In this document: positions 8,362-17,900 of the stretch, piece after piece | Position numbering within the stretch: the first letter of the stretch is position 1 | Layout of the letters: the number at the start of each line of letters is the position of its first letter | Source: JBBQNY01 sp038255255 | GTDB lineage: Bacteria > Pseudomonadota > Gammaproteobacteria > Xanthomonadales > Ahniellaceae | Length of the DNA: 64,000 nucleotides | Reading direction: 5' to 3' | NCBI GenBank assembly: GCA_038255255.1 | Contig: JBBSLL010000008.1 | Location: forward strand, 1-64,000 | Program-made: the position numbers and the translations under genes | Notes under the pieces: model-generated | The model's input: the letters and a program-made list of their open reading frames with translations, nothing else | Database searches by the model: none | What the model was told of the DNA's origin: nothing

Positions 8362-8390
8362 ACCGTATTGCAGCCCCGCGGAGGTGTCAA
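8362..8390 (-). promoter_or_regulatory. Probable thrS promoter
   Basis: Minus strand: perfect -35 TTGACA (8385-8390), 17-nt spacer, -10 TACGGT (8362-8367, conserved at positions 1, 2 and 6). The predicted leader is about 150 nt and includes the U-tailed hairpin at 8247-8272. A 12-codon frame (start at 8335) lies in the leader but has only one Thr codon. Confidence 0.65.
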
Positions 8391-8454
8391 ACCACGGTGC
8401 CCGCTGCGCCCGCTTCGGCTAACGTAGCCCCATTACTGGATGCGGAGCCGGGGC

Positions 8455-8937
8455 ATGGGCGGGTTTTCGTTGCGAAGCGCTGGGATCTGCGGACTGCTCG
8501 CGCTTCTGCTGGTCACGCTCGCCGGTTGCGGAGACGGCTTCCGCGAACTCATCAACCCACCCGGAGCAAGCGTGCAGCAGTTGCGCGCCAACGCGACGGG
8601 GCCGTGGAAGGTCACCCTGCGCCTTCAGAATTTCAGCAACGTGCGAACGACCTTCAATGCCATCGACCTGACATTGAGCGTGGCGGACGTCCGTGTAGGC
8701 ACGTTGAAGCGAGGGACCACGCTTGCGGTCGAGGCGGACTCGGTGGAGCTGGTCCAGTTCGAGTTGCGGCCCGTCGAGAATGCGCGCGCGTTGCTCGCCT
8801 CGCCGGCGGTGCAGGACGCGGGAGTCGCATACCGGCTCGAAGGGCGGCTTGCGACGAGTGAGCCGCGCGGCAACTACCCGCTGGAACACGAGAGTCGGCT
8901 GGCGCCGGTGCCTGGCCGACCGGGCGAATTCCGCTAG
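8455..8937 (+). CDS. LEA type 2-like lipoprotein
   Basis: A 160-residue protein with a lipoprotein signal peptide ending in the lipobox LAGC (about residue 30). A beta-rich region follows (WKVTLRLQNFSNVRTTFNAIDLTLSVAD) that resembles the WHy/LEA-2 fold. The ATG at 8455 is preceded by GGAG; the ATG at 8440 is not. It is divergent from thrS and 15 nt before the acyl-CoA dehydrogenase gene. The fold is a recognition call and the function is unknown. Confidence 0.75.
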   Translation: MGGFSLRSAGICGLLALLLVTLAGCGDGFRELINPPGASVQQLRANATGPWKVTLRLQNFSNVRTTFNAIDLTLSVADVRVGTLKRGTTLAVEADSVELVQFELRPVENARALLASPAVQDAGVAYRLEGRLATSEPRGNYPLEHESRLAPVPGRPGEFR

Positions 8938-8952
8938 GCCCCAGGAGAAGCC

Positions 8953-10743
8953 ATGAACCGTTACGACCCACCCGTGCGCGAAATGCGCTTCGTGTTGCAC
9001 GATGTGCTGGACATCGAGACACAGCTTGCGGAATGTGCCGGCAACCTGCCGCAACGAGACCTGGTCGACGCGGTCCTCGACGAAGCCGCGCGCTTCGCGT
9101 CGCAAGTGCTCGCACCGCTGAACGCCGTCGGCGATGCCGAAGGCTGCACGCTCGACAAGGCCGATGGCAGTGTGCGCACGCCGAACGGATTCCGCGCGGC
9201 GTACACACAGTTCATCGAAGGTGGGTGGAGCGGACTCACGGCGCCAGAAGCGTGGGGGGGCCAACATCTGCCGGAGGCACTGGGTGCCGCCGTGAAGGAA
9301 ATGATCGACTCGGCGAACCTTGCTTGGGGCACGTATCCCCTCCTGTCGCACGGTGCGACCGAAGCGCTCAAGCATCACGGCGAGGACTGGCAACGGGAAG
9401 TCTTCCTGCGCCCGATCGTGGACGGAAGCTGGACCGGCACGATGTGCCTGACGGAGCCCCATGCCGGCAGCGACCTCGGCATGCTCAAGACGCGCGCGGT
9501 GCCGGAAGCGGACGGAACCTTCCGCATCCACGGCACCAAGATCTTCATCACGGCCGGAGAACACGATTTCACCGACAACATCGTGCACCTGGTGCTCGCG
9601 CGGTTGCCCGACGCGCCTGCGGGGGTCAAGGGAATATCGATGTTCATCGTGCCCAAGTTCAATGTCGCGCGCGACGGGACGATCGGGGAGCGAAACGCTG
9701 TGCGATGCGGCGCGCTCGAACACAAGATGGGGCTGCGCGGTTCTTCCACCTGCGTCATGAACTTCGACGGTGCCAGCGGATACCTGATCGGGGGCGCCAA
9801 TCGCGGCCTCGCGGCCATGTTCACCATGATGAACTCCGCGCGTCTGGCCGTCGGTTTGCAGGGGCTTGGACTCAGCGAGCGCGCATTCCAGAATTCCCTG
9901 CGCTACGCACGCGAACGGGTGCAGATGCGTTCGCTGTCCGGGCCTCGTGCGCCTCACCTTCCAGCCGATCCGATCATCGTGCATCCGGACGTGCGGCGCA
10001 TGTTGCTGACCCAGAAAGCGCTCATCGAAGCCGGCCGGGTTCTGGTCTACGACGCATGCCTGCAGATCGACGTCGCCGAACGGCACCCGGATGCGGAACG
10101 GCGCGGCCTCGCCGAAGCCAGGACCTCCCTGATGACGCCCATCATCAAGGCGTTCCTCACCGAAGCCGCCGTCGAGTGCACCTACCACGCGCTGCAGGTG
10201 TTCGGCGGGCATGGCTACATCGCGGAATGGGGCATGGAACAGCTTTCGCGCGACGCGCGCATCACGACCATCTATGAAGGCACTACCCAGATCCAGGCCC
10301 TGGATCTGCTCGGACGCAAGGTGCTCGCGAACCAGGGGCAGGAACTCGCGCGTTGGCTCGCCGAAGTGGAAGCCGCATGCGCTCGCGCCGCGCGGTTGGC
10401 GACGCAGGAGGAGTTCGCAGGGGCGCTGCGCACCGCAGCAAGGTCATTGGCGGAGGCGGCGACCCACGTCGCGCGGGAAGCCCGCGTCAATCCGGAAGAG
10501 ATGGGCGGCGCCGCGTACGACTTCCTGATGCTCGCGAGCTATGTGGCACTGGGAGCCGCCTGGCTGCGCATGCTCGAGGCCGCCGAGGCGTCGTCCGCCC
10601 ATTGCGATCCGGCCGAGAAGTTCGCGACCGCCGAGTTTTTCTTTGCTCGCATGCTGCCACGCGCCGCCATGCACGCGGCGTGCCTGGCCAGCGGAGTGCG
10701 GACACTTGATTCTACGAACGCCGCTTTGACTGCGGGAGCCTGA
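8953..10743 (+). CDS. Acyl-CoA dehydrogenase, long C-terminal-extended type
   Basis: A 596-residue flavoprotein. It has an N-terminal extension, then the acyl-CoA dehydrogenase core with the FAD/substrate segment MCLTEPHAGSDLGMLKT, GTKIFITAGEH, and the C-terminal motif GGHGYIAEWGMEQLSRDARI followed by IYEGTTQIQ, which carries the catalytic Glu. A C-terminal domain of about 120 residues follows, as in the DmdC/AcdA-like long group. The reaction is alpha,beta-dehydrogenation of an acyl-CoA; the substrate cannot be told. RBS AGGAG lies seven bases before the ATG. Confidence 0.92.
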   Translation: MNRYDPPVREMRFVLHDVLDIETQLAECAGNLPQRDLVDAVLDEAARFASQVLAPLNAVGDAEGCTLDKADGSVRTPNGFRAAYTQFIEGGWSGLTAPEAWGGQHLPEALGAAVKEMIDSANLAWGTYPLLSHGATEALKHHGEDWQREVFLRPIVDGSWTGTMCLTEPHAGSDLGMLKTRAVPEADGTFRIHGTKIFITAGEHDFTDNIVHLVLARLPDAPAGVKGISMFIVPKFNVARDGTIGERNAVRCGALEHKMGLRGSSTCVMNFDGASGYLIGGANRGLAAMFTMMNSARLAVGLQGLGLSERAFQNSLRYARERVQMRSLSGPRAPHLPADPIIVHPDVRRMLLTQKALIEAGRVLVYDACLQIDVAERHPDAERRGLAEARTSLMTPIIKAFLTEAAVECTYHALQVFGGHGYIAEWGMEQLSRDARITTIYEGTTQIQALDLLGRKVLANQGQELARWLAEVEAACARAARLATQEEFAGALRTAARSLAEAATHVAREARVNPEEMGGAAYDFLMLASYVALGAAWLRMLEAAEASSAHCDPAEKFATAEFFFARMLPRAAMHAACLASGVRTLDSTNAALTAGA

Positions 10744-10841
10744 ACTGGGAGCCCCGGCGCCCGGACGCACGGTAACCGGGTCAGGCACGTTGCCTTGGCA
10801 GGGCGTAGTATCGAAATGACCATGGCGCACCTGGAGTCTCC

Positions 10842-11327
10842 ATGAAAACCGTTGCAGGCTTCTGTCTCACCGCACTGCTCGCCATCCTGACGGGCCTTTT
10901 TGCTTCGCCTGCAACTGCAGACGAGGCTTTTGCGGTGAAGTCCATGGAAGAGTTTCTGGAGTACCAGTACTCACTGCGCGAGGCGGTGGAAAGTGGTGAG
11001 GGTCGATTCAGTGAATTGAGCGGAACCGATCGCACCAGGCTGATCCGGACGCAGGACGAAATCTTCCGAATCCTTGCGAACAAGTCTTCGGTCAAGCGAC
11101 TCGGCGAGCGGGACCGGCGCGACCTTTACAACGCGCAGCACGTGGTAGCCGCGATCGTGACGCGGAATCGCGGCGATCGCAGTATCTGCCAGTTCGAGAG
11201 CGAACTCGGGTCCCGGTTACAGACCATCAATTGCCGGACGGTCGCCGAGGCCGAAGAAATGCGCCGGGAAAACAGCCGCAAGTACGGGCAGTTGCAGCGC
11301 TGCAAGGGCTCGGAATGCAGCAGATGA
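10842..11327 (+). CDS. Small exported protein of unknown function
   Basis: A 161-residue protein with a clear signal peptide (hydrophobic core 6-20, cut after ATA at about 26). The mature part is charged and helical, with two regions rich in Arg and Glu. Four cysteines lie in the last 45 residues (SICQFES, INCRTV, QRCKGSECSR), enough for two disulfides in the periplasm. GGAG sits five bases before the ATG. I do not recognise an enzymatic motif; similar short Cys-ended periplasmic proteins occur in Xanthomonadales. Confidence 0.8.
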   Translation: MKTVAGFCLTALLAILTGLFASPATADEAFAVKSMEEFLEYQYSLREAVESGEGRFSELSGTDRTRLIRTQDEIFRILANKSSVKRLGERDRRDLYNAQHVVAAIVTRNRGDRSICQFESELGSRLQTINCRTVAEAEEMRRENSRKYGQLQRCKGSECSR

Positions 11328-11487
11328 TGGCTGGCGACGGCGGGACGTCCTGAGGCGGAACGGCACATGAAACAACCGCCCCCGCGCTGACGAAATCCAG
11401 GGCGCTGTTTTCTGCACCTGCGAGCCAGACGCCTTGTCGATCTGCGCCGGCGTTCCACTTGACTTGTGCTTTCGATATGCTCCGGGA

Positions 11488-12129
11488 ATGGCCGCCCGCT
11501 CTTCCGTGGTGGAAATCGCTGACGCGCACGAGGCGCTGCTCGCCGAGCGGGGTCCGGCTCGCGGCCTGCACTCGACAAGAGTGCTCGCTCTCGATGCACA
11601 CGGTCGCATCCTCGACTGGATGAGCTGGCAGGACACGGTGTCGCTCTATGCCCGTGATGCCGTCGCCTGGACCCTCGGCGATCCCTGCCTCACGGTGCAC
11701 GGAGGCATCAATCGATCCAGTGGTCTGCAGAGCATGCTGCACCTCCATCCCATCGTCGCATCCCGCGGTCACGCCCGGCCGGGGCGGTTCGATCCCTCGC
11801 CCGCCCTGACCAATGCAGCCCTGTTCGCCCGGGATCGGATGCTGTGCCTGTATTGCGGGGACGTGTTCCCGCGATCCGAACTCACCCGTGATCACGTGGT
11901 ACCCACCTCGCGCGGAGGCAGGGACAACTGGGAGAACGTGGTCTCCGCGTGCATATCGTGCAATGCGCGCAAAGGTTCGCGAACCCCCCATCAGGCTTCC
12001 ATGCCGCTGCTCGCGGTTCCCTACCGCCCGAGCTGGGTGGAACACCTGATCCTTTCCAATCGCAACATCCTTGCCGACCAGATGGAGTTCCTGCGGCACC
12101 ATCTTCCCAAGCGGGGCCGCGCGGCCTGA
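11488..12129 (+). CDS. HNH endonuclease family protein
   Basis: A 213-residue protein. The C-terminal half holds an HNH nuclease with two zinc knuckles, C120-LY-C123 and C155-IS-C158, and the catalytic DHVVPTSRGGRDNWENVV between them. The N-terminal half contains RVLALDAHGRILDWMSWQDTV-like sequence seen in stand-alone chromosomal HNH proteins. An in-frame ATG at 11434 is possible but adds residues without family character. No restriction, toxin or phage partner is nearby, so a DNA repair or unknown housekeeping role is possible. Confidence 0.88.
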   Translation: MAARSSVVEIADAHEALLAERGPARGLHSTRVLALDAHGRILDWMSWQDTVSLYARDAVAWTLGDPCLTVHGGINRSSGLQSMLHLHPIVASRGHARPGRFDPSPALTNAALFARDRMLCLYCGDVFPRSELTRDHVVPTSRGGRDNWENVVSACISCNARKGSRTPHQASMPLLAVPYRPSWVEHLILSNRNILADQMEFLRHHLPKRGRAA

Positions 12130-12217
12130 CCGTGGCTGACTGCCGCGTGCGGCCATATTCCCGGCTTGTCCGCGCCAGCGCGGGTCGCGACAATAGGCGG
12201 CCGTGTCCGGAACGCCG

Positions 12218-14143
12218 ATGATCGACGCGCAACTTTTCCCCCGCCTCGCCCGAATCGCGACTCCCGCCGACCTGCGGCTGGTACCGGAGGCCGAGCTGGG
12301 CGAAGTCGCGGAGGAATTGCGACGCTTCCTGATCCACTCCGTGGGGCGCGCGGGCGGGCATTTCGCGGCAGGCCTCGGCGTCATCGAGCTGACGGTTGCG
12401 CTGCACTACCTGTTCGATACGCCCAACGACCGCCTGGTCTGGGACGTGGGCCACCAGTGCTATCCGCACAAGATCCTCACGGGTCGGCGCGACCGCATCG
12501 AAAGCATCAAGCGAAAGGACGGCCTCGCACCCTTCCCGCGACGCGATGAGAGTCCGTTCGATACTTTTGGCGTCGGGCATTCGTCCACTTCCATTTCCGC
12601 CGCGCTCGGCATGGCGATCGCCGCCCAACGGCAGGGCGACGAGCGCAAGATCGTGGCGATCATCGGCGATGGCGCGATGACTGCCGGCATGGCGTTCGAG
12701 GCGCTCAATCACGGCGGGGATCTGGATCCGCAGCCTGATCTCCTGGTGATCCTCAACGACAATGGCATGTCGATCTCGGAGAACGTCGGCTCGCTGACCA
12801 AGATGCTGGCGCGACTTTTCCTGAGCCGAAAGCTCAACGCACTGCGCGAGGGGGTCAAGCAGCAGATGCCGCGCGGCGGTGTGCTGTGGCGTTTCCTCAA
12901 GCGCTGGGAAGAGCATGCGAAGGGCATGTTCGTGCCCTCGACGATTTTCGAGGAACTCGGATTCCGCTACTCGGGGCCGATAGACGGCAACGACCTCGAA
13001 GCTCTGCTGTACAGCTTCAGGACGCTGAAGGACCTGCGCGGGCCGCAGCTTCTGCATGTGGTGACGGTCAAGGGCAAGGGTTACGCACAGGCCGAGGCAG
13101 ACCAGATCGAATACCACGCCGTCTCCCCCTTCGATCCGCAGGCAGGCATCGTCAAGTCAGCTGGTTCCGTCGTGCCGAAGCCGACTTACACGCAGATCTT
13201 TGGAGAGTGGCTGTGCGACATGGCGGCCAGCGATCCCAAGCTCGTGGGCATCACCCCGGCGATGCGCGAGGGATCAGGACTGGTGCGGTTCTCGCGCGAA
13301 TTCCCGCAACGCTACTTCGACGTCGGCATCGCGGAACAGCACGCGGTCACCGTTGCCGCCGGCATGGCGTGCGAAGGCTGGAAGCCGGTCGTGGCGATCT
13401 ACTCGACATTCCTGCAGAGGGCGTACGACCAGCTGATCCACGACGTGGCCCTGCAGAACCTCGACGTGACTTTCGCGATCGATCGCGCCGGGCTGGTGGG
13501 TCCGGATGGTGCGACTCACGCCGGCACCTTCGACCTCGCCTACCTGCGCTGCATTCCGAACATGGTGGTCATGGCGCCGGCCGACGAAGCCGAGTGCCGG
13601 CGCATGCTGTCCACCGCGCACCTCTATCCCGGCCCGGCGGCCGTCAGGTATCCGCGCGGCAGCGGTCCCGGGATCGCCGTTCCACCGGACCTCGCGACCC
13701 TGCCCATTGGAAAGGCGGAACTCAGGCGTCGCGGCGCATCCGACCTGCTCATCGTCGCCGTTGGCGCGGTGGTGGCTCATGCGTCCACTGTGGCGGAAGA
13801 TCTAGACGCGACGCTTGTCAATCTGCGCTTCGTCAAACCGCTCGACCGCGAACTCCTGCTCGAACTCGCGTCCTGCCACAAGCGTCTGGTGACGATCGAG
13901 GACAACGCCCTCATGGGTGGCGCGGGATCTGCGGTCAGCGAGCTGCTGCTCGCGAATCGCATCGAACTGCCGACCCTCATGCTGGGCTTGCCCGATGCCT
14001 TCCTCGAACACGCGTCGCGCGAGCAGCTGCTGAGCGAGTGCGGCCTCGATGCCGCGGGCATTGCGGCATCGATCGAAGCGCGCTGGCCGTCAACCGCAGG
14101 GGCGCTTCCCGGCGTCGCGCCCGTCCAGCTCTCCGTCGGGTGA
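12218..14143 (+). CDS. dxs: 1-deoxy-D-xylulose-5-phosphate synthase
   Basis: A 641-residue thiamine-diphosphate enzyme making DXP from pyruvate and glyceraldehyde-3-phosphate, the first step of the MEP isoprenoid route. It shows GDGAMTAGMAFEALNHGG (ThDP/Mg site, about 150-170), NDNGMSISENVG, and the transketolase pyrimidine domain with AEQHAVTVAAGMA. The ATG at 12218 begins the family sequence MIDAQLFPRL; a GTG at 12203 in frame is an alternative. The last 54 nt overlap the 3' end of prmC on the other strand. Confidence 0.97.
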   Translation: MIDAQLFPRLARIATPADLRLVPEAELGEVAEELRRFLIHSVGRAGGHFAAGLGVIELTVALHYLFDTPNDRLVWDVGHQCYPHKILTGRRDRIESIKRKDGLAPFPRRDESPFDTFGVGHSSTSISAALGMAIAAQRQGDERKIVAIIGDGAMTAGMAFEALNHGGDLDPQPDLLVILNDNGMSISENVGSLTKMLARLFLSRKLNALREGVKQQMPRGGVLWRFLKRWEEHAKGMFVPSTIFEELGFRYSGPIDGNDLEALLYSFRTLKDLRGPQLLHVVTVKGKGYAQAEADQIEYHAVSPFDPQAGIVKSAGSVVPKPTYTQIFGEWLCDMAASDPKLVGITPAMREGSGLVRFSREFPQRYFDVGIAEQHAVTVAAGMACEGWKPVVAIYSTFLQRAYDQLIHDVALQNLDVTFAIDRAGLVGPDGATHAGTFDLAYLRCIPNMVVMAPADEAECRRMLSTAHLYPGPAAVRYPRGSGPGIAVPPDLATLPIGKAELRRRGASDLLIVAVGAVVAHASTVAEDLDATLVNLRFVKPLDRELLLELASCHKRLVTIEDNALMGGAGSAVSELLLANRIELPTLMLGLPDAFLEHASREQLLSECGLDAAGIAASIEARWPSTAGALPGVAPVQLSVG

Positions 14144-14992
14144 CGTCCCTCCGCTGACGCGATCGCGCCCGGCCAGGTCCGGCCATGTCTGCACGTGTTC
14201 GAAGCCCGCCGCGTCGAGCAGCGCCCGCACGCAGGGCCCCTGCGTCAACCCGTGTTCGAGCAGCAGCCACCCTCCGCCGACCAGTCTTGCGCGAGCAGCA
14301 CCCACGATTTTGCGCAGGGCATCAAGCCCGTCCGCCCCGCTGGCCAGCGCGGAGCGCGGCTCGAAACGCAAGTCGCCCCGGGACAGGTGCGGGTCATCGC
14401 TCGCGAGGTACGGGGGATTGCTCACGACCAGGTCGAAAGGATCCTGCAGGCTCAACGGTTCGAACCAGTTGCCCTGGACGAATTCGACATTGCCGATTCC
14501 GGCCGCGCGTGCATTGGCCTCGGCGACCCGCAGCGCGGCCGCACTGTTGTCGACCGCCATCAGCGCGGCGTGCGGACGTTCGCGCGCAATCGCAAGCGCG
14601 ATGGCGCCCGATCCAGTGCCGAGGTCCCCGATTCGCGATCGCGTTTCGGCAGAGATGCGGTCGAGTGCGAGTTGCACCAGGAGTTCGGTTTCCGCACGCG
14701 GGATCAGCGTGTCGGGCGTAACCGCGAGCTCCAGCGACCAGAAGCCGCGGCGGCCCGTCAGGTAGGCCACCGGATGTCCCGCTGCGCGCAGTTCAACCAA
14801 TTCTGAAAAGCGCGCGAGGGCCGCATCGTCGAGCATGTCGTCGCGATGCGCGATGAGCCATGCGCGATCGCGACCGAGGATCGACGCGAGCATTATCTCC
14901 GCGTCGGTGCGCGCATCCGCGCCGCCATCGAGTCGGCCAATGGCAGTTCGCAGTGCCTCGACAACCTGCGTGCCGCCGGCCGGAGCGCTCAC
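14090..14992 (-). CDS. prmC: Peptide chain release factor glutamine methyltransferase
   Basis: A 300-residue SAM-dependent methyltransferase that modifies the GGQ glutamine of RF1/RF2. It has an N-terminal helical RF-recognition domain, then the Rossmann motif DLGTGSGAIALAIA and the NPPY catalytic motif (SNPPYLAS). The start is GTG, overlapping the stop of the upstream large gene in a GTGA junction. The last ~18 codons run antisense to the end of dxs. The usual prfA partner is not in this window. Confidence 0.95.
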   Translation of the reverse strand: MSAPAGGTQVVEALRTAIGRLDGGADARTDAEIMLASILGRDRAWLIAHRDDMLDDAALARFSELVELRAAGHPVAYLTGRRGFWSLELAVTPDTLIPRAETELLVQLALDRISAETRSRIGDLGTGSGAIALAIARERPHAALMAVDNSAAALRVAEANARAAGIGNVEFVQGNWFEPLSLQDPFDLVVSNPPYLASDDPHLSRGDLRFEPRSALASGADGLDALRKIVGAARARLVGGGWLLLEHGLTQGPCVRALLDAAGFEHVQTWPDLAGRDRVSGGTSPDGELDGRDAGKRPCG

Positions 14993-17900
14993 CGAGGAGA
15001 AGTCGCATCCGATGGATCAGGACCGGTTTCCCCGGCACTACCCTGCGATTCGTCGGCGATCGGGCTGTTGCCGTTCGGTGTCGCGTCCGCCCGAGCCTCG
15101 AGCGGTCCCGGTCGGGTCGGATCGCGATGCCAGTAACCTCCCCGCAACCAGGCATCGACGCCCCAGCGAAGCCAGCGCAACAGTGCCGTCGCAAGCCACA
15201 GTGCCCACGCGAGCATGGCGATCTTGTAGGCAAGCAGCGGCAGCGTGAACACCACCGCGTGCGGCATCGCGCCGCCCGACCGATCGTGGAACCACGCGAG
15301 CGAACGATCCGTGGAGCCGTTGCCGCTGACATGCATCGAGGGCTCGCCCAGCAGTCCCGAGTGGATCGCACCGAACAGGTTCCACAAGGCGACGAGGGTC
15401 AGCAGCACAAGGCCGATCTGGGCCAGGTTGAACCACCGGCTCGCGACGATGCCCGGATCGCGCGCGCGCCAGTCCAGGGCCAGAAGCCATGCCGCCACCA
15501 CCATCAAGGCGGGCCACGAAACGGTCGAGAACCCCAATCCAAGCAATACCCAGTCGTGCCGTCGCAGCGGCGTGCGGCGCAGGCGCACGAGCCCGATCGC
15601 GATCAGGAGCATCAGCGCGAGTTCGGGCCAGTAGAGAACCGCGGGACCGATGCGCGGGCCGCTCGCGCCCAGCAACCAGCGATCCCCTGGCAGTTCGATG
15701 CGCACGTCGAGATTGGCGGCGTCGCTACCCAGATCCACATCGGGCGTCCGCACACGTAGACCGGGCTTCGCGACATCGCGCCAGTCGACTTCGATGCGCT
15801 GGTCGCCGGGGTGCACCGGAAAAACCAGCTGCCCCTGCTGCGGACGGAGGTTATGCGCTTCGCCGTCGATGCGCACCGCGAGTACATCGGCCTTCACCGG
15901 CAAACGCACGGTGTGCTGATCGCCACGCGTGCTGCGCAAGGTGAAAGCAAGGCTGTAGTCGATCGCGCGTTTGCCGATGCGCGCTGTGAGCGATGCGCCA
16001 TCGACGGCGCGGGTTGCACCGGGAGCCGTTTCGGGGCGGCGGATATCGAGCGTGAGGGTCTCGCCCGGCAGGGGCGCGAACTCGTGCATCCAGCCGTTCG
16101 CTTCGCGATTGAACTCCGGCACACCAGCGACGTGGAGCGACCACTGCGGCAACGCAGTCAATCGCCAGACTTCAGCGTGCCGCGACAGCTCCGGCGCGCG
16201 TATGGAAAGCTTCGGCGTGCGCGCCAGCTGGGAAACCCAGCTCGTCACTTGTTGGTCGTTATCCAGCGTGACGATGACCTTGCCGCCGCGAACCCGCACA
16301 CGCTCGGTCAACACGGCTTCGCCAGGCAACAAGGGCACCTCTACGGTGAAGCCAGCGCGATCGGGCGCGATGCGCTCCACGTGCGTGGTGACCTGCCATT
16401 GTTCGCCAAACGTCACTTCACGCGTCACGCGCACGAACGGCGCAAACTGCTGCGAGCCTTCGCCTTCGCTGGAGGTTTCGGCGGCGGTCGTTCCGGCCGC
16501 GCTCGCGAGGCGCGTCAGGGCGAGACTGTCGCCACTCATGCGACCTTCGTCATCGATCCCTTCAACGCTCCAGCCCACGCCGGCGACGTCGATCCGTTTG
16601 GCTGGCAACGGCCAGCGCAGCCGCAGCACGTTGTTGCCGGTGCGGTAACGGAGCAATACGCGGTGTACGCCGCGCGGGACCGGGATCCACAATGAACCGT
16701 CCGGCTGTCGCCAGACCGGCGCGACGGCGCCATCGAGCTCCACCGAGGACAGCTCGCCGTCGCCCACTGTTTGCGGCACCGGCAAGGCGTGTGCGACCGC
16801 CGAGTGCGCCTCCAGATCGAGCCCCGGTCCCGCCTCCAGATCGATGACGCGCGCGGTCGGGATCGACGCGCATTGTGGCGAGCACGCCGGGGGCTTCAAC
16901 AACTGCTCGCGCAACTGATCCAGGATTTCCTGGCGCGGCGCCGGGTCGGCGAACGTCGGCGCGACCAGGGTGATCAGTATTCCGGCCGCAGTGGCGCGCC
17001 ATGACGCCACGTTTGTCGGGCCACGTCGCGGCCAGCGGTTGATCGCAATGCGCACGATGGCGAGCGCCAGCAGCAGCACTGTCAGCAATCGCAAGCCCCG
17101 TGTCAGCCATGGCGGCGAGATGATCAGGCGCACGTGCTGTTCGGCCAGTACAGGGCCGCTCCACTCGAGCTGGTAAGCGCTCCAGTTCCAGCGGGGAATG
17201 CCTGAGCCAGCCTGCAGGATCGCGTCCGCATTCCACTGGCTTTCAACGCGCGCCCGCTGCAGGGCGAATTTTGGCCTGGACGTCTCGACATCGACGCGCT
17301 TGATACGCGAACCGGTCACGGTAACGGTGTCGAGTTCCTGCTCGTCTGTCATCACTTCTTCTGGAGGAGCTGATGCAGGTGCATCGGCTGGCTCGGCGCT
17401 GGCCCGCTCGAGAAAGACGACCTCCTCAGTGCCCTTCCTCTGGTGCGGCTGCGCGCTGTGGTGTTCGAGTTGCGGGTAGAGCGCGAGCCGCAACTGGCTG
17501 CCGGCAAACGGCAACGCCATCAGCATGAGCACGACCAGAGCCATGTTTCGCAATAACGCGATCACCACGCGCGGGCGTCCCTCGGGCAACTTTCCCGCCA
17601 GCAGCGCCAGCGCGAGCAGGATCGCCACGGTCCAGGTCAGCCACGGATGCGTGTGATAGGTCAGGGCAAGCAACACCGCGACCACTGTCGCCAGGCGCCA
17701 GCCTCCGAACCACGACGCGAGCAGGCTCGCAATCGCCACATAAAAAACCGCCAGCAAGGTCCACTGGGCAAGCCACGATCCTTTCGCAACATCGGCGCCG
17801 GGCGCTGCCCACAACGCGTAGCCCGGGGGAAGTTGAAGGGTGCCCTCGACCGCGTCGAAGGTGTGTTCCCAGCCAGTCACCGGCAGCCCGGCCCCTGCGT

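Noticed and set aside
8419..10212. A long minus-strand open reading frame of about 597 codons opposite the acyl-CoA dehydrogenase gene
   Set aside because: High GC at third positions makes long antisense frames common here. The plus-strand frame has clear enzyme motifs; the antisense one has none.
11488..12129. HNH nuclease as a homing or restriction element
   Set aside because: No methylase, intron, intein or phage gene flanks it, and codon use looks like its neighbours.
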